From Pythium myriotylum (Eukaryota; Oomycota; Peronosporomycetes; Pythiales; Pythiaceae): DNA of 64,000 nucleotides. The notes under the pieces were generated by a model that saw nothing but the letters and a program-made list of their open reading frames with translations, did no database searches and was not told the DNA's origin. The position numbers and the translations under genes are program-made. This document shows, one piece after another, positions 32,293-44,039 of the stretch (within the stretch, counting starts at the first letter, position 1; each line of letters opens with the position of its first letter). The stretch spans positions 62,001-126,000 of the forward strand of contig JALJCQ010000019.1 in the NCBI GenBank assembly GCA_023091665.1. The letters run 5' to 3'.

Positions 32293-35200
32293 CTCCCCCT
32301 CGACTCGACTGCGTCTTGGACACCGAGCTTGGTGCGGAGCACGTCGAACTGGACAGTGGGGATCGGCTTGGTCATGATGTCGGCAAGCATGTCTTGGGTC
32401 GGGCAATACTGGAGAGACACTTGACCGTCCTCGACCTTCTCACGAACGAAGTGATAGCGAATGTCGATGTGCTTGGTGCGCTTGTGGAACTCGGGGTTCT
32501 TGGCCAACGCGATGGCACCTTGGTTGTCTTCATACACCGTGAGCGCTTGGTCGCTTGCAACTTCGCCGAGTTCGCACAGGAACGCCTTGAGCCACACGGC
32601 TTCTTGGATCGCTTCCGATAGAGCCATGTACTCTGCTTCGGTCGAGGAGAGGGCGACAGTTCGCTGCTTCTTGCTGCGCCAGCTGATGCATCCGCCGTTG
32701 AGCATGAACACGTAGCCGCTGGTGCTTCGACGTGACTCGATGTCGCCAGCCCAGTCGGCGTCGGAGTAGCCGACCAGTCTTCCGTCGTTCGATGCCGAGA
32801 ACTGCAGGCCGTACGTCGGAGTCGCTTGCAGATACCGGAGCACACGCTTGAGAGCTTGCCAGTGTGTTGGACACGGGTCCGCGGCGAACTGGCTGAGTGT
32901 GCCGACTGCCGCTGCGAGGTCTGGTCGAGTGCCGACCATGAGGTACATCAGTGCGCCGACTGCACTTCGGTACGGCACGTTCTTCATGGTGTCTTCGTGC
33001 TTGCAACCACCTTCGCACATGGCCTTGGTCAGCTTGAGTCCGGGGTCTTGAGGAGTCCTCACTGGTTTGCAGTCTTGCATGCCGAACTTGATCAGGATCG
33101 ACTGCAGGAACTTGGTCTGCCGCATGGTCACGTCGCCGGACTTGGGGTCTTGATCAACTTCCATGCCGAGGCAGTACTTGAGTTCGCCGAGGTCGGACAT
33201 CTCGAAGCGTTCGCTGAGTGCACGCTTGGTCGCCGTGAGCAACTCGAGGCTGTTGCAGGCGAGGATGAGGTCGTCGACGTAGATCACCACGAAGATCATC
33301 GCTGAGCCGCTCCGCTTGACGTACACGCAGTGGTCCATCTCGCACTTGGTGAAGCCGACCTTGCGCATGAAGGCGTCGATGGTCTGGTTCCACATGCGTG
33401 GCGACTGCTTGAGACCGTAGAGCGAGCGCTTGAGCTTGCACACGTAGTCGGGGTGGCGCTGGTCGACGAAGCCTTCGGGTTGCTTCATGTAGATTTCTTC
33501 GTCGAGGTTGCCGTTCAGGAACGCCGTCTTGACATCCATCTGATGGATCATGAGCTTGTGTCGAGCGGCGATGCTGAGGATGGTGCGGATCGACGTGAAC
33601 TTGGCGACGGGTGCGAACGTCTCTTCGAAGTCGATGCCGTACTTCTGCAGGAACCCCTTGGCAACGAGTCGAGCCTTGTACCGCTCGACGAGTCCTTCGG
33701 CGGTTTCCTTGACCTTGAACACCCACTTGCTGGTGATGGCCTTGCGTCCGGCTGGCAAAGGGACTAGGTCCCAGGTCTCGTTCTTCTTGAGCGACTCGAG
33801 CTCGGAGTCGCAGGCTTCCTTCCAGTTGCTGGCGTCGTCGGATTCCATCGCCGACTTGAACGATGTCGGCAACTCTCCCCCTGAATTCACGACGAGAGCA
33901 AACTCTTCGTAATCTTGGTCTTCTCCCCCTTGTTCTTGCACGTCTTCGCCTTCTTCGTCTTCATCTTCTACGCCTTCCTCTTCGATCGACGTGAGCAGTG
34001 CAGACAGATCTTCGAGCGATGTCCTTGGACCTTGCGTGGGTGGTGGAGTCGCACCACTTGTGCGTCCAACCCGTCCGTAGCGCTTCTCAACTGGCGGTTC
34101 AGCCAGGTTCTCGAGCGAGTGCGTGCGAGAGTGGCGCTTGGACCCTGGTGCGTAGTCGACATTCGGCTGCTGGGCCGATGCTGGTGCTGCTGGACGCTGC
34201 GACCGCTGGCCCTGTTGCCACTCCGGTCGCTCGTAGCTGCGCTGACTTGGTGCTGGTGAGGCTGGCTGCTCACCCATGTCTTCATCATCTTGGTTGTCGG
34301 TTGCTTCATCTTGATCTTCATCATCTTCATCGTCGCGGAACTCGACGGACTTGCTCCAGGGTTCTTCGCGCTTGCCGTCGTCGAACGTGTCTTCCATGAA
34401 CTGCGCGTCTCGACTGATGACGATCCGGCCGGTTGCGATTTCTTCAAACCGATACGCCTTCTCGTGGTCCGAGTAGCCGAGGAACCGACACAAGATGGCT
34501 CGGGCGTCGAACTTCGACCGCTTCTCCTTGGGCACGTGGACGTACGCATGGCAGCCGAACACCTTGAAGTTGGCGAGCAAGGGCTTCTTCCCGTACCATT
34601 CTTCGTACGGCGACTTGTACGAGTCTTGAGCGCGGGTCGGAAGTCGGTTGCGAACTTCGACTGCAGTCATGACGGCTTCGCCCCAGTACTCGTCGGACAA
34701 GTTGGCATGGTGGAGCTTGCAACGACCACACTCACCGATGGTTCGGTTCATGCGCTCCGCCACACCGTTCAACTGAGGCGTGTATGGCGGCGTGACGTCG
34801 TGCTCGATGCCACGCTTGCGACAGAACTTGGCAAGCTTGGCCGACTGGTACTCGCCGCCGCCGTCGGTTCGAAGCACCTTGACTCGACGACCGGTTTGGT
34901 TCTCGGCCCAGTTGACGAACTCGACGAACTTGTCGTAGACTTCGTCCTTGGACCGCATGAGGTACAACTTGCACAGTCGAGACTTGTCGTCGGTGAAGGT
35001 GGCGAAGTACTTCATGCCGCCGAAAGTCGGAGTCTTCATGGGGCCGGCCACATCGCTGTACACGACGTCAAGCAGATTCGCAGACCGCTTGGTCGTGCCC
35101 GACTGGAACTTGACGCGAGTCAGCTTGCCGAGTGCACAGCCTTCACAGACCTCCCACTCTTGCACAGACCCAATGTCGAGTCCGTCGGCGAGGTCCTTCT

Positions 35201-36620
35201 TGACGATGGCTTCGAGTCCGCTGAAGCCGATGTGACCGAGTCGGAGGTGCCACAGGTACGACTTGGACATGGCGCGACCTCGTCTTGCACTGGCGGCGTG
35301 GGCTGCTTCAGTCGACACTGGAGACATGTTGAGCTTGAACAGACCCTTGCCGATGCGAGTGCCGATGGTCCGCTTGGCGCCCTTCAGCATGACAAAGCAA
35401 CCGTCCTTGTCGAACGTCACGGGAGCAACGTCCTCCGTGAATCTTCCGACCGAGAACAGGTTGCGGCTGAGCTTGGGGATATGCCACACGTTGGTGAGCA
35501 AACCCTTCTTGACACCGCTTGGAGTCTTCATTGACATGAGAATGTCTCCCACGCCAACCGCTTGGACCGTGCCATCATCGGCCAGATGCACGTCGACTGG
35601 GTCAATCTTCTTGTAGTTCATCATGAACTGCTTGGTTCGCGACATGTGCTGAGTCGCACCCGAGTCGACCAACCACGCCGTGGATTGACTCGACTTGCCT
35701 TGGGTCTTCCCGACCGAGAACAGGTACTCGCCGGGGTCTTCATCTCGCGCAAGGTTGGCTCGCTGGAACCGTTGCCGAGGGTTGCCGTTTCCGTTGCCGT
35801 TGCCGTTGCCGCCGGAGTTGCCGTTGCCGTTGCCGTTGCCGTTGTCCTTGACACGCGAGTGGCACTCCGCGGCCCAATGACCGATCTTGCCGCAGTAGTT
35901 GCACGTGCCAGTCTTCTTGACTGCACGGCCCTTGGGCTTCGCGTCACTTGTCATGAACGCTTGGCCAAGCGTGGCTCCGTCGCCACCTTGCTCCTTGCGC
36001 TTCATGTCTTCATGGAGCAGCCGAGACGTCACGAGTTCCCACGTGAGCGCGTCGACACGCGACTCCAACGCCGTGATGAGGAACTGGTACGACTCGCTGA
36101 GACTGCCGAGAAGCGTGATCACCAAGTCGTCTTCGCTGACCGGAGCGCCGACTGCGTCGAGTTGCTCGGCCAGGGTCTTGAGCTTGTTGATGTGCGTGAG
36201 CACATCATCACCTTCTTCCATCATGGTCGTGAAGAAACGACGACGAAGAAAGAGCTTGTTGGCAAGGCTCTTCTTCTCGAAGTGTTCTTCCAGTCTTGAC
36301 CATGCATCTTGCGCACCACTCGCCGACCGAACCAGCGGGAGCTGCGAGTCTTCCATCGCGAGACAGATCATCGCGAGCGCCTTGCGAGACTTCTTCTTGA
36401 AGAGGGCTCGGTCCGCGTCGGTCTGGCACTGCTCGAGTTTGACCTCTCCACAGACAACTTCCCAGACGTCGCGTTCTTCGAGCACCATCTGCATCTTGAA
36501 CTTCCATGTGTGGAAGTTGGTTCCGTCGAACTTGTTGATGCGGGCTGGGGTGGTCGAATCCATGGCGAAGGCTGGGGAGGCGAAGTCGGTGGAGGCAGAG
36601 TCGGCTGGGCTTGGGCTCAT
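32247..36620 (-). CDS. Element H Gag-PR-IN-RT-RNase H polyprotein, intact
   Basis: 1457 residues from ATG at 36620. All motifs named for element B are present, with SPRMWNQ intact in RT. The Asn-Gly tract is 21 residues. The linker reads EDQDYEEF, as in B. The RNase H end shows a mix of variants: some shared with unit G, others (CAGTGGGGATCGG, GGAGAGACACTTG, and GCCGAG for GTCGAG) shared with B and C. This points to exchange within the array. Likely functional. Confidence 0.94.
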   Translation of the reverse strand: MSPSPADSASTDFASPAFAMDSTTPARINKFDGTNFHTWKFKMQMVLEERDVWEVVCGEVKLEQCQTDADRALFKKKSRKALAMICLAMEDSQLPLVRSASGAQDAWSRLEEHFEKKSLANKLFLRRRFFTTMMEEGDDVLTHINKLKTLAEQLDAVGAPVSEDDLVITLLGSLSESYQFLITALESRVDALTWELVTSRLLHEDMKRKEQGGDGATLGQAFMTSDAKPKGRAVKKTGTCNYCGKIGHWAAECHSRVKDNGNGNGNGNSGGNGNGNGNGNPRQRFQRANLARDEDPGEYLFSVGKTQGKSSQSTAWLVDSGATQHMSRTKQFMMNYKKIDPVDVHLADDGTVQAVGVGDILMSMKTPSGVKKGLLTNVWHIPKLSRNLFSVGRFTEDVAPVTFDKDGCFVMLKGAKRTIGTRIGKGLFKLNMSPVSTEAAHAASARRGRAMSKSYLWHLRLGHIGFSGLEAIVKKDLADGLDIGSVQEWEVCEGCALGKLTRVKFQSGTTKRSANLLDVVYSDVAGPMKTPTFGGMKYFATFTDDKSRLCKLYLMRSKDEVYDKFVEFVNWAENQTGRRVKVLRTDGGGEYQSAKLAKFCRKRGIEHDVTPPYTPQLNGVAERMNRTIGECGRCKLHHANLSDEYWGEAVMTAVEVRNRLPTRAQDSYKSPYEEWYGKKPLLANFKVFGCHAYVHVPKEKRSKFDARAILCRFLGYSDHEKAYRFEEIATGRIVISRDAQFMEDTFDDGKREEPWSKSVEFRDDEDDEDQDEATDNQDDEDMGEQPASPAPSQRSYERPEWQQGQRSQRPAAPASAQQPNVDYAPGSKRHSRTHSLENLAEPPVEKRYGRVGRTSGATPPPTQGPRTSLEDLSALLTSIEEEGVEDEDEEGEDVQEQGGEDQDYEEFALVVNSGGELPTSFKSAMESDDASNWKEACDSELESLKKNETWDLVPLPAGRKAITSKWVFKVKETAEGLVERYKARLVAKGFLQKYGIDFEETFAPVAKFTSIRTILSIAARHKLMIHQMDVKTAFLNGNLDEEIYMKQPEGFVDQRHPDYVCKLKRSLYGLKQSPRMWNQTIDAFMRKVGFTKCEMDHCVYVKRSGSAMIFVVIYVDDLILACNSLELLTATKRALSERFEMSDLGELKYCLGMEVDQDPKSGDVTMRQTKFLQSILIKFGMQDCKPVRTPQDPGLKLTKAMCEGGCKHEDTMKNVPYRSAVGALMYLMVGTRPDLAAAVGTLSQFAADPCPTHWQALKRVLRYLQATPTYGLQFSASNDGRLVGYSDADWAGDIESRRSTSGYVFMLNGGCISWRSKKQRTVALSSTEAEYMALSEAIQEAVWLKAFLCELGEVASDQALTVYEDNQGAIALAKNPEFHKRTKHIDIRYHFVREKVEDGQVSLQYCPTQDMLADIMTKPIPTVQFDVLRTKLGVQDAVESRGSVEDDAPRTQRHHSS

Positions 36621-36624
36621 AACC

Positions 36625-36967
36625 TGTTGGAAGGTCGCTTGGTTGGTGGGATGCAAAATGCAAAGTGAATTGATCGGGACTTAGTTCGCTACTGCTACCT
36701 CTAAGCCGTCTGTGTGTGTCCTACGCTGCCATAATCAAATGTATGTCCTACCTATCGTAAACATATGCAAACATAAACTGACTTCGTGGATACTTCAACG
36801 AAGTCGATGGGTGGCACTGGATTCAAACCAGAACCAGACGGAGAATCTTCCACATGTCGAATCTTCCACGGAGAATCTTCTGCAGGAGAATCTTCTACAG
36901 CCGAGCTTCAACTGCCGAGCTTCAACTGGAATGATGACGCTGGGTTCGAGGCGCATCATCTTCAACA
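36625..36967 (-). repeat. Element H 5' LTR
   Basis: 343 bp, with one of the two 16-bp repeats. The right edge abuts plus-strand Gag code (CAGCCGACTC), marking where the minus array meets the plus array in divergent orientation. Confidence 0.95.
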
Positions 36968-37011
36968 CAGCCGACTCTGCCTCCACCGACTTCGCCTCCC
37001 CAGCCTTCGCC

Positions 37012-40000
37012 ATGGATTCGACCACCCCAGCCCGCATCAACAAGTTCGACGGAACCAACTTCCACACATGGAAGTTCAAGATGCAGATGGTGCTCGAAGA
37101 ACGCGACGTCTGGGAAGTTGTCTGTGGAGAGGTCAAACTCGAGCAGTGCCAGACCGACGCGGACCGAGCCCTCTTCAAGAAGAAGTCTCGCAAGGCGCTC
37201 GCGATGATCTGTCTCGCGATGGAAGACTCGCAGCTCCCGCTGGTTCGGTCGGCGAGTGGTGCGCAAGATGCATGGTCAAGACTGGAAGAACACTTCGAGA
37301 AGAAGAGCCTTGCCAACAAGCTCTTTCTTCGTCGTCGTTTCTTCACGACCATGATGGAAGAAGGTGACGATGTGCTCACGCACATCAACAAGCTCAAGAC
37401 CCTGGCCGAGCAACTCGACGCAGTCGGCGCTCCGGTCAGCGAAGACGACTTGGTGATCACGCTTCTCGGCAGTCTCAGCGAGTCGTACCAGTTCCTCATC
37501 ACGGCGTTGGAGTCGCGTGTCGACGCACTCACGTGGGAACTCGTGACGTCTCGGCTGCTCCATGAGGACATGAAGCGCAAGGAGCAAGGTGGCGACGGAG
37601 CCACGCTTGGCCAAGCGTTCATGACAAGTGACGCGAAGCCCAAGGGCCGTGCAGTCAAGAAGACTGGCACGTGCAACTACTGCGGCAAGATCGGTCATTG
37701 GGCCGCGGAGTGCCACTCGCGTGTCAAGGACAACGGCAACGGCAACGGCAACGGCAACTCCGGCGGCAACGGCAACGGCAACGGAAACGGCAACCCTCGG
37801 CAACGGTTCCAGCGAGCGAACCTTGCGCGAGATGAAGACCCCGGCGAGTACCTGTTCTCGGTCGGGAAGACCCAAGGCAAGTCGAGTCAATCCACGGCGT
37901 GGTTGGTCGACTCGGGTGCGACTCAGCACATGTCGCGAACCAAGCAGTTCATGATGAACTACAAGAAGATTGACCCAGTCGACGTGCATCTGGCCGATGA
38001 TGGCACGGTCCAAGCGGTCGGCGTGGGAGACATTCTCATGTCGATGAAGACTCCAAGCGGTGTCAAGAAGGGTTTGCTCACCAACGTGTGGCATATCCCC
38101 AAGCTCAGCCGCAACCTGTTCTCGGTCGGAAGATTCACGGAGGACGTTGCTCCCGTGACGTTCGACAAGGACGGTTGCTTCGTCGTTCTCAAGGGCGCCA
38201 AGCGGACCATCGGCACTCGTATCGGCAAGGGTCTGTTCAAGCTCAACATGTCTCCAGTGTCGACTGAAGCAGCCCACGCCGCCAGTACAAGACGAGGTCG
38301 CGCCATGTCCAAGTCGTACCTGTGGCACCTCCGACTCGGTCACATCGGCTTCAGCGGTCTCGAAGCCATCGTCAAGAAGGACCTCGCCGACGGACTCGAC
38401 ATTGGGTCTGTGCAGGAGTGGGAGGTCTGTGAAGGCTGTGCACTCGGCAAGCTGACTCGCGTCAAGTTCCAGTCGGGCACGACCAAGCGGTCTGCGAATC
38501 TGCTTGACGTCGTGTACAGCGATGTGGCCGGCCCCATGAAGACTCCGACTTTCGGCGGCATGAAGTACTTCGCCACCTTCACCGACGACAAGTCTCGACT
38601 GTGCAAGTTGTACCTCATGCGGTCCAAGGACGAAGTCTACGACAAGTTCGTCGAGTTCGTCAACTGGGCCGAGAACCAAACCGGTCGTCGAGTCAAGGTG
38701 CTTCGAACCGACGGCGGCGGCGAGTACCAGTCGGCCAAGCTTGCCAAGTTCTGTCGCAAGCGTGGCATCGAGCACGACGTCACGCCGCCATACACGCCTC
38801 AGTTGAACGGTGTGGCGGAGCGCATGAACCGAACCATCGGTGAGTGTGGTCGTTGCAAGCTCCACCATGCCAACTTGTCCGACGAGTACTGGGGCGAAGC
38901 CGTCATGACTGCAGTCGAAGTTCGCAACCGACTTCCGACCCGCGCTCGAGACTTGTACAAGTCGCCGTACGAAGAATGGTACGGGAAGAAGCCCTTGCTC
39001 GCCAACTTCAAGGTGTTCGGCTGCCATGCGTACGTCCACGTGCCCAAGGAGAAGCGGTCGAAGTTCGACGCCCGAGCCATCTTGTGTCGGTTCCTCGGCT
39101 ACTCGGACCACGAGAAGGCGTATCGGTTTGAAGAAATCGCAACCGGCCGGATCGTCATCAGTCGAGACGCGCAGTTCATGGAAGACACGTTCGACGACGG
39201 CAAGCGCGAAGAACCCTGGAGCAAGTCCGTCGAGTTCCGCGACGAGGATGATGATGAAGATCAAGATGAAGCAACCGACAACCAAGATGATGAAGACATG
39301 GGTGAGCAGCCAGCCTCACCAGCACCAAGTCAGCGCAGCTACGAGCGACCGGAGTGGCAACAGGGCCAGCGGTCGCAGCGTCCAGCAGCACCAGCATCGG
39401 CCCAGCAGCACCAGCATCGGCCCAGCAGCCGAATGTCGACTACGCACCAGGGTCCAAGCGCCACTCTCGCACGCACTCGCTCGAGAACCTGGCTGAACCG
39501 CCAGTTGAGAAGCGCTACGGACGGGTTGGTCGCACAAGTGGTGCGACTCCACCACCCACGCAAGGTCCAAGGACATCGCTCGAAGATCTGTCTGCACTGC
39601 TCACGTCGATCGAAGAGGAAGGCGTAGAAGATGAAGATGAAGAAGGCGAAGACGTGCAAGAACAAGGGGGAGAAGATCAAGACCACGAAGAGTTTGCTCT
39701 CGTCGTGAATTCAGGGGGAGAGTTGCCGACATCGTTCAAGTCGGCGATGGAATCCGACGACGCCAGCAACTGGAAGGAAGCCTGCGACTCCGAGCTCGAG
39801 TCGCTCAAGAAGAACGAGACCTGGGACCTAGTCCCTTTGCCAGCCGGACGCAAGGCCATCACCAGCAAGTGGGTGTTCAAGGTCAAGGAAACCGCCGAAG
39901 GACTCGTCGAGCGGTACAAGGCTCGACTCGTTGCCAAGGGGTTCCTGCAGAAGTACGGCATCGACTTCGAAGAGACGTTCGCACCCGTCGCCAAGTTCAC

Positions 40001-40541
40001 GTCGATCCGCACCATCCTCAGCATCGCCGCTCGACACAAGCTCATGATCCATCAGATGGATGTCAAGACGGCGTTCCTGAACGGCAACCTCGACGAAGAA
40101 ATCTACATGAAGCAGCCCGAAGGCTTCGTCGACCAGCGCCACCCCGACTACGTGTGCAAGCTCAAGCGCTCGCTCTACGGTCTCAAGCAGTCGCCACGCA
40201 TGTGGAACCAGACCATCGACGCCTTCATGCGCAAGGTCGGCTTCACCAAGTGCGAGATGGACCACTGCGTGTACGTCAAGCGGAGCGGCTCAGCGATGAT
40301 CTTCGTGGTGATCTACGTCGACGACCTCATCCTCGCCTGCAACAGCCTCGAGTTGCTCACGGCGACCAAGCGTGCACTCAGCGAACGCTTCGAGATGTCC
40401 GACCTCGGCGAACTCAAGTACTGCCTCGGCATGGAAGTTGATCAAGACCCCAAGTCAGGCGACGTGACCATGCGGCAGACCAAGTTCTTGCAGTCTGTTG
40501 AAGATGATGCGCCTCGAACCCAGCGTCATCATTCCAGTTGA
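37012..40541 (+). pseudogene. Element I polyprotein: 5'-truncated, frameshifted in linker, no RNase H
   Basis: Plus-strand family-1 internal region starting at CAGCC (36968), so LTR, primer site and first ATG are lost; the ATG GCCATGG at 37012 remains. Gag is intact (no 175-bp deletion; 21-residue Asn-Gly tract), PR and IN are complete. A 20-bp tandem duplication at 39382-39421 in the linker then shifts the frame, and translation ends at 39627. RT resumes in the proper frame and runs to TKFLQS, joined to the next LTR at 40496, with a stop at 40541. Reading in from the opposing LTR gives a longer frame from 36712, but that is chance. Confidence 0.9.
39382..39421 (+). repeat. 20-bp tandem duplication in element I linker
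   Basis: Two adjacent copies of CCAGCAGCACCAGCATCGGC where other elements have one; 20 bp shifts the frame. The same duplication is at 43069-43108 in unit J but not in K-P. Confidence 0.95.
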
Positions 40542-40854
40542 AGCTCGGCAGTTGAAGCTCGGCTGTAGAAGATTCTCCTGCAGAAGATTCTCCGTGGAAG
40601 ATTCGACATGTGGAAGATTCGACATGTGGAAGATTCTCCGTCTGGTTCTGGTTTGAATCCAGTGCCACCCATCGACTTCGTTGAAGTATCCACGAAGTCA
40701 GTTTATGTTTGCATATGTTTACGATAGGTAGGACATACATTTGATTATGGTAGCGTAGGACACACACAGACGGCTTAGAGGTAGCAGTAGCGAACTAAGT
40801 CCCGATCAATTCACTTTGCATTTTGCATCCCACCAACCAAGCGACCTTCCAACA
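40496..40854 (+). repeat. LTR between elements I and J
   Basis: 359 bp, left junction TTGCAGTC|TGTTGAAG as at 13718, but with the common CCCGATCAATTC form. Confidence 0.96.
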
Positions 40855-40858
40855 GGTT

Positions 40859-43682
40859 ATGAGCCCAAGCCCAGCCGACTCTGCCTCCACCGACTTCGCC
40901 TCCCCAGCCTTCGCCATGGATTCGACCACCCCAGCCCGCATCAACAAGTTCGACGGAACCAACTTCCACACATGGAAGTTCAAGATGCAGATGGTGCTCG
41001 AAGAACGCGACGTCTGGGAAGTTGTCTGTGGAGAGGTCAAACTCGAGCAGTGCCAGACCGACGCGGACCGAGCCCTCTTCAAGAAGAAGTCTCGCAAGGC
41101 GCTCGCGATGATCTGTCTCGCGATGGAAGACTCGCAGCTCCCGCTGGTTCGGTCGGCGAGTGGTGCGCAAGATGCATGGTCAAGACTGGAAGAACACTTC
41201 GAGAAGAAGAGCCTTGCCAACAAGCTCTTTCTTCGTCGTCGTTTCTTCACGACCATGATGGAAGAAGGTGATGATGTGCTCACGCACATCAACAAGCTCA
41301 AGACCCTGGCGGAGCAACTCGACGCAGTCGGCGCTCCGGTCAGCGAAGACGACTTGGTGACGCGAAGCCCAAGGGCCGTGCAGTCAAGAAGACTGGCACG
41401 TGCAACTACTGCGGCAAGATCGGTCATTGGGCCGCGGAGTGCCACTCGCGTGTCAAGGACAACGGCAACGGCAACGGCAACCCTCGGCAACGGTTCCAGC
41501 GAGCCAACCTTGCGCGAGATGAAGACCCCGGCGAGTACCTGTTCTCGGTCGGGAAGACCCAAGGCAAGTCGAGTCAATCCACGGCGTGGTTGGTCGACTC
41601 GGGTGCGACTCAGCACATGTCGCGAACCAAGCAGTTCATGATGAACTACAAGAAGATTGACCCAGTCGACGTGCATCTGGCCGATGATGGCACGGTCCAA
41701 GCAGTTGGCGTGGGAGACATTCTCATGTCGATGAAGACTCCAAGCGGTGTCAAGAAGGGTTTGCTCACCAACGTGTGGCATATCCCCAAGCTCAGCCGCA
41801 ACCTGTTCTCGGTCGGAAGATTCACGGAGGACGTTGCTCCCGTGACGTTCGACAAGGACGGTTGCTTTGTCATGCTGAAGGGCGCCAAGCGGACCATCGG
41901 CACTCGAATCGGCAAGGGTCTGTTCAAGCTCAACATGTCTCCAGTGTCGACTGAAGCAGCCCACGCCGCCAGTACAAGACGAGGTCGCGCCATGTCCAAG
42001 TCGTACCTGTGGCACCTCCGACTCGGTCACATCGGCTTCAGCGGACTCGAAGCCATCGTCAAGAAGGACCTCGCCGACGGACTCGACATTGGGTCTGTGC
42101 AGGAGTGGGAGGTCTGTGAAGGCTGTGCACTCGGCAAGCTGACTCGCGTCAAGTTCCAGTCGGGCACGACCAAGCGGTCTGCGAATCTGCTTGACGTCGT
42201 GTACAGCGATGTGGCCGGCCCCATGAAGACTCCGACTTTCGGCGGCATGAAGTACTTCGCCACCTTCACCGACGACAAGTCTCGACTGTGCAAGTTGTAC
42301 CTCATGCGGTCCAAGGACGAAGTCTACGACAAGTTCGTCGAGTTCGTCAACTGGGCCGAGAACCAAACCGGTCGTCGAGTCAAGGTGCTTCGAACCGACG
42401 GCGGCGGCGAGTACCAGTCGGCCAAGCTTGCCAAGTTCTGTCGCAAGCGTGGCATCGAGCACGACGTCACGCCGCCATACACGCCTCAGTTGAACGGTGT
42501 GGCGGAGCGCATGAACCGAACCATCGGTGAGTGTGGTCGTTGCAAGCTCCACCATGCCAACTTGTCCGACGAGTACTGGGGCGAAGCCGTCATGACTGCA
42601 GTCGAAGTTCGCAACCGACTTCCGACCCGCGCTCAAGACTCGTACAAGTCGCCGTACGAAGAATGGTACGGGAAGAAGCCCTTGCTCGCCAACTTCAAGG
42701 TGTTCGGCTGCCATGCGTACGTCCACGTGCCCAAGGAGAAGCGGTCGAAGTTCGACGCCCGAGCCATCTTGTGTCGGTTCCTCGGCTACTCGGACCACGA
42801 GAAGGCGTATCGGTTTGAAGAAATCGCAACCGGTCGGATCGTCATCAGTCGAGACGCGCAGTTCATGGAAGACACGTTCGACGACGGCAAGCGCGAAGAA
42901 CCCTGGAGCAAGTCCGTCGAGTTCCGCGACGAGGATGATGATGAAGATCAAGATGAAGCAACCGACAACCAAGATGATGAAGACATGGGTGAGCAGCCAG
43001 CCTCACCAGCACCAAGTCAGCGCAGCTACGAGCGACCGGAGTGGCAACAGGGCCAGCGGTCGCAGCGTCCAGCAGCACCAGCATCGGCCCAGCAGCACCA
43101 GCATCGGCCCAGCAGCCGAATGTCGACTACGCACCAGGGTCCAAGCGCCACTCTCGCACGCACTCGCTCGAGAACCTGGCTGAACCGCCAGTTGAGAAGC
43201 GCTACGGACGGGTTGGTCGCACAAGTGGTGCGACTCCACCACCCACGCAAGGTCCAAGGACATCGCTCGAAGATCTGTCTGCACTGCTCACGTCGATCGA
43301 AGAGGAAGGCGTAGAAGATGAAGATGAAGAAGGCGAAGACGTGCAAGAACAAGGGGGAGAAGATCAAGACCACGAAGAGTTTGCTCTCGTCGTGAATTCA
43401 GGGGGAGAGTTGCCGACATCGTTCAAGTCGGCGATGGAATCCGACGACGCCAGCAACTGGAAGGAAGCCTGCGACTCCGAGCTCGAGTCGCTCAAGAAGA
43501 ACGAGACCTGGGACCTAGTCCCTTTGCCAGCCGGACGCAAGGCCATCACCAGCAAGTGGGTGTTCAAGGTCAAGGAAACCGCCGAAGGACTCGTCGAGCG
43601 GTACAAGGCTCGACTCGTTGCCAAGGGGTTCCTGCAAAAGTACGGCATCGACTTCGAAGAGACGTTCGCACCCGTCTGTTGA
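40859..43682 (+). pseudogene. Unit J polyprotein: frameshifted Gag and linker, cut early in RT
   Basis: Combines the A-type 175-bp deletion (41357-41360) and 7-residue Asn-Gly tract with the element-I-type 20-bp duplication (43069-43108), so it is doubly frameshifted. RT is cut after EETFAPV, before the first catalytic Asp. The LTR at 43677 supplies TGT TGA as stop. PR and IN codons are unbroken between the two frameshifts. Confidence 0.92.
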
Positions 43683-44035
43683 AGATGATGCGCCTCGAAC
43701 CCAGCGTCATCATTCCAGTTGAAGCTCGGCAGTTGAAGCTCGGCTGTAGAAGATTCTCCTGCAGAAGATTCTCCGTGGAAGATTCGACATGTGGAAGATT
43801 CGACATGTGGAAGATTCTCCGTCTGGTTCTGGTTTGAATCCAGTGCCACCCATCGACTTCGTTGAAGTATCCACGAAGTCAGTTTATGTTTGCATATGTT
43901 TACGATAGGTAGGACATACATTTGATTATGGTAGCGTAGGACACACACAGACGGCTTAGAGGTAGCAGTAGCGAACTAAGTCCCGATCAATTCACTTTGC
44001 ATTTTGCATCCCACCAACCAAGCGACCTTCCAACA
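43677..44035 (+). repeat. LTR between units J and K
   Basis: 359 bp. The left flank ends CCGTC, and the exact continuation CCGTCGCC begins the RT code next to the minus-strand LTRs at 28676, 30321 and 31966: the two sides of one target site. Confidence 0.95.
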
Positions 44036-44039
44036 GGTT

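Larger units (their letters stand above)
31966..36967 (-). mobile_element. Element H: minus-strand family-1 element with intact frame, unequal LTRs
   Basis: About 5.0 kb. The left (3') LTR is 327 bp and the right (5') LTR 343 bp; they differ by one 16-bp repeat. The LTRs are therefore not an untouched pair, and the element ends an array made by recombination. The right flank begins CAGCC within Gag of plus-strand element I. Confidence 0.92.

Noticed and set aside
36712..39627. 971-codon frame starting inside the minus-strand LTR and fused to Gag of element I
   Set aside because: It starts at a GTG in reverse-oriented LTR sequence; the join is a by-product of recombination. The real start is ATG 37012.
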